DNA of 5,250 nt, from contig JAJYGY010000361.1 of NCBI GenBank assembly GCA_021790555.1, forward strand, positions 1-5,250. Reading direction: 5' to 3'. The translations under genes and the position numbers were made by a program. The stretch is from a bacterium. GTDB lineage: Bacteria; Oederibacteriota; JAJYGY01. Of this stretch, positions 1 through 5,250 are shown piece by piece. The notes beneath the pieces are model-generated. The model made no database searches. It saw nothing but the letters and a program-made list of their open reading frames with translations, and was not told the origin of the DNA. How positions within the stretch are numbered: position 1 is the stretch's first letter; each line of letters begins with the position of its first letter.

Positions 1-348
1 CATGGTCAGCAGGCTGTCCTGCTCCACCCCCTTGGCCACGTTCACCAGCAGCTGGCCAGGACGGAAGAAGGGCCGGGCCGCCTCCAGCACCGGGCGCATG
101 AACTTGGAGGGCACGGCCAGCACCACGGCCCCGGCCTCGGCCAGGGCCGAAAAGTCGGAGACCAGCTTGAGCGCCCCGGGAAGGCGCGCGCCGGGAAGGA
201 AGTCGGGGTTGGCGCGGGTCTCCCGCATCCGGGCCACCTGGGCGGCCTCGAAGCCCCACAGCGTGGTGGGGTTCCCCTTGGACTCCAGGAGCAGGGCCAG
301 GGCCGTTCCCCAGCCGCCGGAACCCAGGACGAAGGTCTCCTCAGGCAT
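1..348 (-). CDS. gpsA: NAD(P)H-dependent glycerol-3-phosphate dehydrogenase, N-terminal part (runs off left edge)
   Basis: This cytoplasmic enzyme reduces dihydroxyacetone phosphate to sn-glycerol-3-phosphate with NAD(P)H, making the backbone for phospholipids. Only the first 116 codons are visible; the family is usually about 330 residues. Seen in the sequence: a Rossmann dinucleotide loop GSGGWGTA at residues 9-16, the family motif NPDFLPGARLP at 47-57, VLAVPS at 76-81, and NVAKGVE at 103-109, whose Lys106 aligns with a conserved catalytic-site lysine of the family. The ATG at 348-346 is preceded by GGAGGAG (359-353), a strong ribosome binding site 4 bases away. The start overlaps the plsY stop by 8 bases (341-348), so translational coupling is likely. 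The neighbour plsY uses the product of this enzyme, which supports the call. The truncation is due only to the window edge; the visible frame is intact. Confidence 0.96.
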   Translation of the reverse strand, partial: MPEETFVLGSGGWGTALALLLESKGNPTTLWGFEAAQVARMRETRANPDFLPGARLPGALKLVSDFSALAEAGAVVLAVPSKFMRPVLEAARPFFRPGQLLVNVAKGVEQDSLLTM

Positions 349-1000
349 GTTTCTCCTCCGAAGGGGTCTTGCCGCCGCCCAGCCGGTTTTCCGTGCCGGC
401 CAGGATGCGCCTGATGTTGGGGATGTGCTTGATCCAGATGAAGGCCGCCAGGGCCAGGGCCAGCCAGAACACGGGTTCGCCCCGTCCCCCGGCCCGGCCC
501 GCCTCGGTGTAGAAGATGAGCAGGGGCGGCAGGGCCAGCGAGGCCATCAGCGAGCCCACCGAAACCATGCGGGTGGCCCACACGCACACGCAGAAGATGA
601 AAAGGGCCGTCAGCGTGGAGCAGGGCGCCAGGGCCAGGAAGACCCCGGCCGAGGTGGCCACCCCCCGCCCGCCCTTGAAGCCCAGGAACAGGGTGTAGTC
701 GTGGCCCAGCACGGCCACCAGCCCGCCCAGGGCCGGCACCCAGTCCACCCGGGGCATGCCCAACCGGTGGACGAAGGGGCCCGGCCCCAGCCGGACGGCC
801 AGCAGCCCCTTGGCCATGTCGAGCAGAAGCACCACCACTCCCGCCCCCCAGCCCAGGTTGCGCAGCACGTTGGTGGCCCCGATATTTCCCGAGCCCACCT
901 TGCGCAGGTCGACGCCCTTCCAGTACCTGGCCAGCAGGTAGCCGCTGGGGACCGCCCCCAGCAGGTAGCAGGCCAGCAGGTAGTACACCAGGATCTGCAT
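341..1000 (-). CDS. plsY: Acyl-phosphate:glycerol-3-phosphate acyltransferase PlsY
   Basis: PlsY is an integral inner-membrane enzyme that moves the acyl group from acyl-phosphate (made by PlsX) to position 1 of glycerol-3-phosphate, giving lysophosphatidic acid, the first committed step of phospholipid synthesis. The 219 residues fit the family (about 190-220). Seen motifs: GSGNIGATNVLR at 36-47 (motif 1), GHD at 99-101 followed by FKGGRGVATSAG at 108-119 (motif 2, the phosphate loop), RMVSVGS at 144-150 (near motif 3), and KHIPNIRRILAGTE at 191-204. Hydrophobic stretches near residues 3-24, 50-70, 86-107, 114-142, 146-165 and 176-191 fit a multi-pass membrane protein. Motif 2 has Arg112 where I expect Lys in most members. 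The ATG directly abuts the der stop codon (TAG then ATG), with GGAGG at 1011-1007 inside the end of der as ribosome binding site. The C-terminal tail after 205 is short, polar and probably cytosolic. Confidence 0.97.
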   Translation of the reverse strand: MQILVYYLLACYLLGAVPSGYLLARYWKGVDLRKVGSGNIGATNVLRNLGWGAGVVVLLLDMAKGLLAVRLGPGPFVHRLGMPRVDWVPALGGLVAVLGHDYTLFLGFKGGRGVATSAGVFLALAPCSTLTALFIFCVCVWATRMVSVGSLMASLALPPLLIFYTEAGRAGGRGEPVFWLALALAAFIWIKHIPNIRRILAGTENRLGGGKTPSEEKHA

Positions 1001-2389
1001 CTATTTCCTCCGTCGGAGCATGACGATGATGGGGCTGCCCTCGAAGCCGAACTTGGAGCGCAGCTTGTTCTTCAGGTGCCGCATGTACGAAAAATGCAGG
1101 AGCTTGGGGTCGTTGACGAAGAGGGCGAAGGCCGGCGGCTTCACCCCGGTCTGCGAGAGGTAGAAGATCTTCAGGGCCTTGCCGTGCCGGGTGGGCGGGG
1201 GAGCCTCGGTCAAAATGGCCTCCAGCTCGCGGTTGAGCATGCCCGTGGAAATGCGCATGGCGTGCTGCTCGCCGGCGTGGTCCACCAGGTCCATCAGGTT
1301 GGCCAAGCGCTGGCGGGTCAGGGCCGAGATGAACACGATGGGCGCGTAGTCCAGGAAGGGCAGGCGGGCCCGGATGGCCTCCAGGTAGGCGTTGAAGGTC
1401 TTGTTGTCCTTCTCCACCAGGTCCCACTTGTTGACGGCCACGACGCAGCCCCGCCCGGCCTCGTGGATCAGCCCGGCCACCCGCTCGTCCTGCTCGGTGA
1501 CCCCCTCCTTGGCGTCCAGCACCAGCACGGCCACGTCGCAGTTCTCGATGGACCGGATGGCCCGCATGGAGGCGTATTTCTCAACGGCGTCGGTGATCCT
1601 GCCGCGGTGCCTCAGGCCCGCCGTGTCCACCAGGATGTAGGGCTTGCCCTTGTGGCGGAAGGGGCTGTCCACGGAGTCGCGGGTCGTCCCCGGGGCCTCG
1701 AAGACCACGCTGGCCTCCCTGCCCAGCAGGCGGTTGACCAGGGTGGACTTGCCCACGTTGGGGCGGCCCACCACGGCCACGCGCAGGTCCTCCTCGGCCT
1801 CCTCCTCCCGGACCTGGGGCGGGATGGCGGCGCAGACCCGGTCCAGCAGGGCGTCCACGGCGCGCCCGTGCAGGGACGACGCGCCCAGGGGGCCGTCGAA
1901 GCCCAGGCCGGCGAATTCCCAGACCCTGTCCTCGTCGCGCCCGGTATCGATCTTGTTGACCACCAGGTGCACGGGCTTTTCCGTGCGCCGCAGAAAGCGC
2001 GCCAGCCATTCGTCGGCCGGCTGCAGTCCCGCCTTGCCGTCCACCACGAAGAGGATCTGCGAGGCCTCCTGCATGGCGGCCAGGACCTGCTCCTGCATGC
2101 TCTTCTTCAGCGCCGCGCCGGCCGCCTTCTCCCATTCCACCCGGGGGCGGTTCCTGGGCAGCGATTCCCGGGGAAGCACGCCGGCCTCGCCGGTCTCGTA
2201 GCCGGCCGTGTCCACGGCCCAGAAACGCCGGCCGCCCCATTCCACCAGGGCGCTGTGCCGGTCGCGGGTCACCCCGGGCCGGTCCTCCACGATGGCGATG
2301 GGCCGGCCCACCAGCCGGTTGAACAGGGCCGACTTGCCCACGTTGGGCCGCCCCACGATGGCCACCAGGTTGTTGGCGTCCGTTTTCAA
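1001..2389 (-). CDS. der: Ribosome biogenesis GTPase Der (EngA)
   Basis: Der is an essential cytoplasmic GTPase with two consecutive G domains and a C-terminal KH-like domain; it binds the 50S subunit and is needed for its maturation. In 462 residues I see G domain 1 with P-loop GRPNVGKS (13-20), PGVTRD (38-43), DTAG (60-63) and NKID (145-148). G domain 2 has GRPNVGKS (208-215), PGTTRD (233-238), DTAG (255-258), NKWD (320-323) and SAL (355-357). The KH-like domain spans about 370-458. Family members run about 436 (Bacillus) to 490 (E. coli) residues. Between DTAG and the following helix (EQVLAAMQEA from 100) there are 36 residues, about 20 more than in E. coli Der as I remember it. The start is a TTG at 2389: an in-frame stop at 2407-2405 leaves no ATG or GTG upstream, and GAGGTGA plus a G-run (2406-2393) supply the ribosome binding site. 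The only nearby alternative, GTG at 2365, lacks such a site. Confidence 0.97.
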   Translation of the reverse strand: MKTDANNLVAIVGRPNVGKSALFNRLVGRPIAIVEDRPGVTRDRHSALVEWGGRRFWAVDTAGYETGEAGVLPRESLPRNRPRVEWEKAAGAALKKSMQEQVLAAMQEASQILFVVDGKAGLQPADEWLARFLRRTEKPVHLVVNKIDTGRDEDRVWEFAGLGFDGPLGASSLHGRAVDALLDRVCAAIPPQVREEEAEEDLRVAVVGRPNVGKSTLVNRLLGREASVVFEAPGTTRDSVDSPFRHKGKPYILVDTAGLRHRGRITDAVEKYASMRAIRSIENCDVAVLVLDAKEGVTEQDERVAGLIHEAGRGCVVAVNKWDLVEKDNKTFNAYLEAIRARLPFLDYAPIVFISALTRQRLANLMDLVDHAGEQHAMRISTGMLNRELEAILTEAPPPTRHGKALKIFYLSQTGVKPPAFALFVNDPKLLHFSYMRHLKNKLRSKFGFEGSPIIVMLRRRK

Positions 2390-2399
2390 GAACCCCCCT

Positions 2400-3806
2400 T
2401 CACCTCAGCATCGAACCCGCGAACATCCCCTCGGGCAGCTCCCGGTCCGCCGAGGAGGAAGGCCCCTCGTCCACCAGCACCCCGCCCCGGCCGGCCGAGG
2501 GCCTGAGGCAGGCGCGCACGAAGTCGGCCGCCTCGCTGCGAAGGATACGCACCGGAAGCCCCAAAGTTTCGGCCAGGCGCCGCCCGGGCAGGTCGTCCAG
2601 GAAGACCTGCTCGCGGTCGCGCAGCATCACGTGGGGCAGCAGCAGCTCGTCCCCCAGGTCGCGACCCTTCAGGGCCGCCCCGAGGTCCCCGCCGGTGAGC
2701 AGGCCGGCCACGTGGATGGTGTCCCCGAAGAAATCGTTGCGCACGCCCACCACGTCCACCTCCAGGCCCGCCACGCGCCGGCAAAGCTTTTCGGCGCAGT
2801 CCCGCAGGAAGGGCGCGAAGCCCGTTCCCGTCGCCGCCGTCACGCGGCGGGGCCGGGGCAGGCGGGCGGGCAGGCGCCGGCAGGCCCGGCGGAACTCCTC
2901 CAGAAAGGTGCTGATCAGTCCCACCCCGTTGGCCAGCTGGGGAAAATCCTCGTAGTCGCCGCGGGGAGGCAGGGGCCGGCCGCAGCGCAGGTACCATTCG
3001 TCCGAGGCGAAGACCAGGCGGGTGCCCAGCACCCGCCGGAAGTCCTCCTGCCAGCGGCCGCATTCGTCCAGGAAACCGGCGGCCTCCTCCGGGGTGGAAA
3101 GCCGCAGGTCCGGCAGGCCGGCGCGGTGCCTGGTGAGGCCCACGGGCACGCAGGCGATGGAGGCCACCCTGGGGTGGAACATCGAAAGGTCGTGCACCGT
3201 GCGCCTCAGCACTTCCCCGTCGTTGAGGCCCGGGCAGACCACCACCTGGCAGTGCATCTCGATGTTGGCCTCCGCCAGGCGCCGGATCCTTTCCAGGAGG
3301 TGGGTGGGCTTTTTGATGCCCAGAAGCCGGCTGCGCAGGACCTCGTCGGTGGCGTGCACGGAGATGTACATGGGCGACATGCGCCTCTCCACGGCCTTGG
3401 CCATGTCCTCCTCGGACATGTTGAAGAGCGTGACATAGTTGCCGTAGAGGAAGCTGAAGCGGTAGTCCTCGTCCTTGAAGTAGATGGAGGGCCGCATGCC
3501 CTTGGGGTTCTGGTCGATGAAGCAGAAGGCGCACTTGACCCTGCAGGACCGGAAGGGCGTCTCGGCGAATTCCAGGCCCAGGTCCTGGTCCGGGTCCTTT
3601 TCCACGCGGGCCTGGTGGCGCCGGCCCTCCAGATCGAAGTATTCCAGCACCGCCTCGTCCTCGGCCTGGGCGAAGCGGTAGTCGAACTCGTCGGCCAGGC
3701 GTTCGCCGTTGACCGAGGCCAGGCGGAAGCCGGGCTTCAGCCCCAGGCGCCCGGCCGGGGAGCCGGGGTCCACTTTTTTGATTTCCAGGGCCGGATGGTC
3801 GCGCAC
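2400..3806 (-). CDS. PDZ / radical-SAM-like / DUF512 protein (TIGR03279-type putative FeS oxidoreductase)
   Basis: The exact reaction is unknown. Layout of the 468 residues: an N-terminal PDZ-like segment (about 7-70, with VDPGSPAGRLGLKPG at 12-26 and NGE at 33-35), a radical-SAM-like core from about 80, and a C-terminal DUF512 domain (about 265-455). Cysteines 88, 92 and 95 form CX3CX2C followed by FIDQNPKGMR, the usual radical SAM spacing for a [4Fe-4S] cluster that cleaves S-adenosylmethionine. Other family-like stretches are KDEDYRFSF (111-119), GNYVTL (122-127), SPMYISVHAT (144-153), VCPGLNDG (190-197), VPVGLT (220-225), QLANGVG (290-296), RNDFFGDTI (356-364) and LTGGDL (370-375). I see no signal peptide or membrane segment, so it is probably cytoplasmic. 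GTG at 3806 is the first ATG, GTG or TTG after an in-frame stop near 3880, but its ribosome binding site is weak (only TGGAA nearby). It is followed 10 bases later by der, which suggests a shared transcript and perhaps a translation-related job (inference). Confidence 0.93.
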   Translation of the reverse strand: MRDHPALEIKKVDPGSPAGRLGLKPGFRLASVNGERLADEFDYRFAQAEDEAVLEYFDLEGRRHQARVEKDPDQDLGLEFAETPFRSCRVKCAFCFIDQNPKGMRPSIYFKDEDYRFSFLYGNYVTLFNMSEEDMAKAVERRMSPMYISVHATDEVLRSRLLGIKKPTHLLERIRRLAEANIEMHCQVVVCPGLNDGEVLRRTVHDLSMFHPRVASIACVPVGLTRHRAGLPDLRLSTPEEAAGFLDECGRWQEDFRRVLGTRLVFASDEWYLRCGRPLPPRGDYEDFPQLANGVGLISTFLEEFRRACRRLPARLPRPRRVTAATGTGFAPFLRDCAEKLCRRVAGLEVDVVGVRNDFFGDTIHVAGLLTGGDLGAALKGRDLGDELLLPHVMLRDREQVFLDDLPGRRLAETLGLPVRILRSEAADFVRACLRPSAGRGGVLVDEGPSSSADRELPEGMFAGSMLR

Positions 3807-3849
3807 GCTTGGGTTCCAGAGAAGAGATCCGGCGCTGGACGGGAGAAGG

Positions 3850-3861
3850 CCGCCGAAGCGG
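3850..3861 (-). promoter_or_regulatory. UUCG-loop hairpin in the DUF512 leader
   Basis: On the minus strand CCGC-TTCG-GCGG forms a perfect 4-bp stem closed by C and G around a UUCG tetraloop, one of the most stable small RNA loops known. It sits 43 bases upstream of the GTG start and has no T-run after it, so it is not a terminator. An alternative longer pairing exists in which GCTGCCG (3875-3869) pairs with CGGCGGC (3855-3849), using one G-U pair; it would exclude this hairpin. A role in mRNA stability or leader control is possible, but chance is likely at this GC content. Confidence 0.25.
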
Positions 3862-3875
3862 GCACTGCCGGCAGC

Positions 3876-3903
3876 ATGTTAGCGGAAACCGCCCCAAAAA
3901 CAA
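3876..3903 (-). promoter_or_regulatory. Possible sigma70-type promoter for DUF512-der-plsY-gpsA
   Basis: The minus strand reads TTGTTT (3903-3898), a 16-base spacer, then TAACAT (3881-3876). These match the -35 and -10 consensus hexamers at 3 and 4 of 6 positions. It is the only AT-rich patch in the 113-base gap ahead of DUF512. The start of transcription would fall near 3869, giving a leader of about 60 bases. The spacer contains an 11-base dyad, GCGG-TTT-CCGC (3892-3882), that could be an operator half or chance. The -35 overlaps the T-tract of the upstream terminator, so the T-richness may have that cause instead. Confidence 0.35.
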
Positions 3904-3927
3904 AGGGCTTTCAGGGCGGCTAGCCCC
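3896..3927 (-). terminator. Probable intrinsic terminator of the SBP-AraC gene
   Basis: On the minus strand GGGGCT (3927-3922) pairs with AGCCCT (3909-3904; five Watson-Crick pairs plus one G-U) around a 12-base loop, followed by the T-rich run TTTGTTTTT (3904-3896). The 5' arm includes the T of the TAG stop codon, so the terminator starts inside the coding sequence. The stem is short, so efficiency may be moderate. It would separate the regulator gene from the DUF512-der-plsY-gpsA unit. Confidence 0.5.
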
Positions 3928-5250
3928 GGTACCGGCCCGGGCTGTTCTTCACCAGGCGGTGGAAAAGCCGGCTGAAGTGGTCGCGGCTTTTGTAGCCCAG
4001 GCGGAAGGCCACCTCGCCCACGGTCAGGCCCCCCTTGGCCAGCAGGGCCTTGGCCCTCTCCATCTTGGCGGCGTTGATGTATTCCAGGGGCGTCCTCCCG
4101 GTGCCGGCCCGGAAGACGCGGATGAGGTGTTCGGGGCTGACCTTCAGCTGCCGCGCCAGCGCGGCCACCTTGAGGGGCTCCTCCAGGTGGCCGTGGATGA
4201 AGTCGACGGCCTGCGCGGTCAGGCCCGAATACAGGGGGTTGGGAAGCAGGGGCGCGAAACGGGCCTCCATGCGCTCCACCGCCTCCGAGGCCGAGGACCT
4301 GCCCTCCAGGAAGAAGAACAGCTCCTGGCCCCCGATGTCGCGCCAGTTGAAGGTGTCGCCCTGGATGTAGGCGCATTCCTCCAGCAGCCTGCCGTGTCGC
4401 AGGATGAATTCCGCCTGGTCCAGGTAGGGGCGCTCGGAGCGCAGGGTCCGGTCAAGGTAGACCTCCTTCAGGCCCGGGAAGGGCGGGCCCAGCCTGCGGG
4501 CGAACCAGGCCTGGAACCCCTCCTCCATGATCCGCTTCAGGGCCGTCAGGGCCGCCTCGGGAAACAGGGTGTTGCGCGGCACGGCCCAGCTCAGGCCCCC
4601 GATCATGGACTTTCCCTTCACCCGGGGGCTGGCCGTGGGCAGGGGGCAGAAGCCGAAATCCTCGCGGCGCGAGGCCGGCAGCTCGTGGATCATCTTGATA
4701 CCGTCGGACCAGTGGTGCAGGAAGACGCTGCGGCCTTCCAGGAACTCGCGGTAGGGGTCCTCGTAGCCGGAGCGGAGCACCCGCGCCGGCATCAGGCCCC
4801 GGTCGAGGGGCTGGCGGATCTGCCTGAGGGCGGCCTCCAGCAGGCCGCGGTTGAGCACCCAGCGGGGCGCCTGCTCGTAGAGGTCGCCGCCCTGGGACCA
4901 GACGTGGTCCATGAAGACGGAAAAGGAGACGTCGCGGTTCAGGTTCGACCAAAGACCGGCCAGGCCGGGCCGGGCCTCGCCGGCCAGGATGGCGGAGGCC
5001 TGCCGCCCCAGCTCGTCCCAGGTCTGGGGCGGCTCGAAGCCGTACTTTTTGAGCAGGTCCCGGCGGTAGAAAAGCAGGCGGATGGAGAGGTGCTGGGGCA
5101 CGCTGTAGAGGTGCCCGTTGAGCAGCCCCCGCCGCCACCCCGCGTCCAGGAAGTCGTGGTGGAAGGAGGGGAAGGCCTCCTCCAGGGGCATCAGCACGCC
5201 CTGGTTTCCGTAGTAGGAGGAGCCCGTGACGTTGGTGACCGCGAACAGGC
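3920..5250 (-). CDS. Fusion of ABC-type solute-binding domain and AraC-family DNA-binding domain (5' end beyond right edge)
   Basis: This looks like a one-component regulator that senses a ligand, probably a sugar or similar small molecule, with a domain borrowed from ABC importers. The frame is open from the right edge: 442 codons are visible (first full codon 5248-5246), numbered here from that codon. Residues 1 to ~335 resemble the binding proteins of family 1/8: NGHLYSVPQH (44-53), FYRRDLLKKYGFEPPQTWDE (60-79), FLEGRSVFLHHW (169-180), FGFCPLP (198-204), GGLSWAVP (217-224), and FLEGRSSASEAVERM (313-327), like the C-terminal helix of such proteins. Residues 341-442 are an AraC domain with two helix-turn-helices (about 359-384 and 408-437), including LEYINAAKMERAKALL and GYKSRDHFSRLFHR. 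About 60-70 residues of the binding fold, plus anything before them, are missing, so I cannot tell whether a signal peptide or a second HTH exists. A DNA-binding end implies a cytoplasmic protein. Ligand and target genes are unknown; targets may lie beyond the right edge. Confidence 0.9.
   Translation of the reverse strand, partial: LFAVTNVTGSSYYGNQGVLMPLEEAFPSFHHDFLDAGWRRGLLNGHLYSVPQHLSIRLLFYRRDLLKKYGFEPPQTWDELGRQASAILAGEARPGLAGLWSNLNRDVSFSVFMDHVWSQGGDLYEQAPRWVLNRGLLEAALRQIRQPLDRGLMPARVLRSGYEDPYREFLEGRSVFLHHWSDGIKMIHELPASRREDFGFCPLPTASPRVKGKSMIGGLSWAVPRNTLFPEAALTALKRIMEEGFQAWFARRLGPPFPGLKEVYLDRTLRSERPYLDQAEFILRHGRLLEECAYIQGDTFNWRDIGGQELFFFLEGRSSASEAVERMEARFAPLLPNPLYSGLTAQAVDFIHGHLEEPLKVAALARQLKVSPEHLIRVFRAGTGRTPLEYINAAKMERAKALLAKGGLTVGEVAFRLGYKSRDHFSRLFHRLVKNSPGRYRG

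Noticed and set aside
42..1427. A 461-codon minus-strand frame across the plsY, gpsA and der region.
   Set aside because: It is an out-of-frame reading of those genes, Pro/Gly/Arg-rich, and conflicts with the strong plsY, der and gpsA motifs.
2..2506. An 834-codon open frame on the plus strand antisense to gpsA, plsY and der.
   Set aside because: It covers three well-recognised genes on the other strand. Its translation is low-complexity (rich in Gly, Gln, His, Val, Pro) with no domain I recognise. Long antisense open frames are expected at this GC content.
3865..3874. The perfect palindrome CTGCCGGCAG as a regulator binding site.
   Set aside because: Ten-base GC-rich palindromes arise easily at this composition, and there is no second copy or known consensus to support it. 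It is mentioned only as part of the spacer structure.
2386..3903. A second minus-strand frame over DUF512, starting with TTG at 3903.
   Set aside because: It is an out-of-frame shadow of the DUF512 gene, and its start lies inside the probable terminator T-tract and -35 region.
2208..3923. A 571-codon plus-strand open frame opposite DUF512.
   Set aside because: Same reason: it mirrors a gene with clear family motifs, and its own product has no recognisable motif or helix pattern.
5189..5197. GTG (5197) or ATG (5191) as the start of the SBP-AraC gene.
   Set aside because: The frame stays open to the window edge, and the 17 codons before it (ending SSYYGNQG) read like the part of a binding protein just before the GxLxPL segment, so the true start must lie further upstream.

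Overview
The window is very GC-rich, and every gene I can support lies on the minus strand, so transcription runs from high to low coordinates. It holds the 3' part of a two-domain regulator and then a tight housekeeping cluster. The cluster order DUF512 radical-SAM-like protein, Der GTPase, PlsY acyltransferase and GpsA dehydrogenase is the order I recall from anaerobic bacteria such as clostridia and some deltaproteobacteria. With the high GC content, a deltaproteobacterium such as a Desulfovibrio relative is a reasonable guess. That is inference from layout and composition only, and the taxon is not certain.

Region by region, in transcription order. (1) 5250-3920: a protein whose visible N-terminal part looks like an ABC-type extracellular solute-binding protein, and whose last ~100 residues are an AraC-type double helix-turn-helix DNA-binding domain. 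Its start lies beyond the right edge. (2) 3919-3807: a 113-base spacer. It holds a probable intrinsic terminator beginning in the stop codon of the regulator gene, a possible sigma70-type promoter whose -35 overlaps the terminator T-tract, and a small UUCG hairpin in the leader of the next gene. (3) 3806-2400: a PDZ / radical-SAM-like / DUF512 protein with a CX3CX2C cluster motif. (4) 2389-1001: Der (EngA), a double-GTPase ribosome assembly factor with an apparent insertion after switch II of its first G domain and a TTG start. (5) 1000-341: PlsY, the membrane glycerol-3-phosphate acyltransferase. (6) 348-1: the first 116 codons of GpsA, which supplies the glycerol-3-phosphate used by PlsY; it runs off the left edge.

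The last four genes are spaced like one operon: a 10-base gap, then a stop codon directly abutting the next start, then an 8-base overlap. PlsY and GpsA form a metabolic pair: GpsA reduces dihydroxyacetone phosphate to sn-glycerol-3-phosphate, and PlsY acylates it to lysophosphatidate for membrane lipid synthesis. Der links the same transcript to 50S ribosome maturation. The DUF512 protein has no assigned role that I know of. The SBP-AraC gene is probably a separate unit that controls genes outside the window. I see no tRNA, rRNA, insertion sequence, CRISPR array or attachment site, and no gene-free stretch over 300 bases. The most unusual item is the SBP-AraC fusion. The rest is mostly ordinary core genome.
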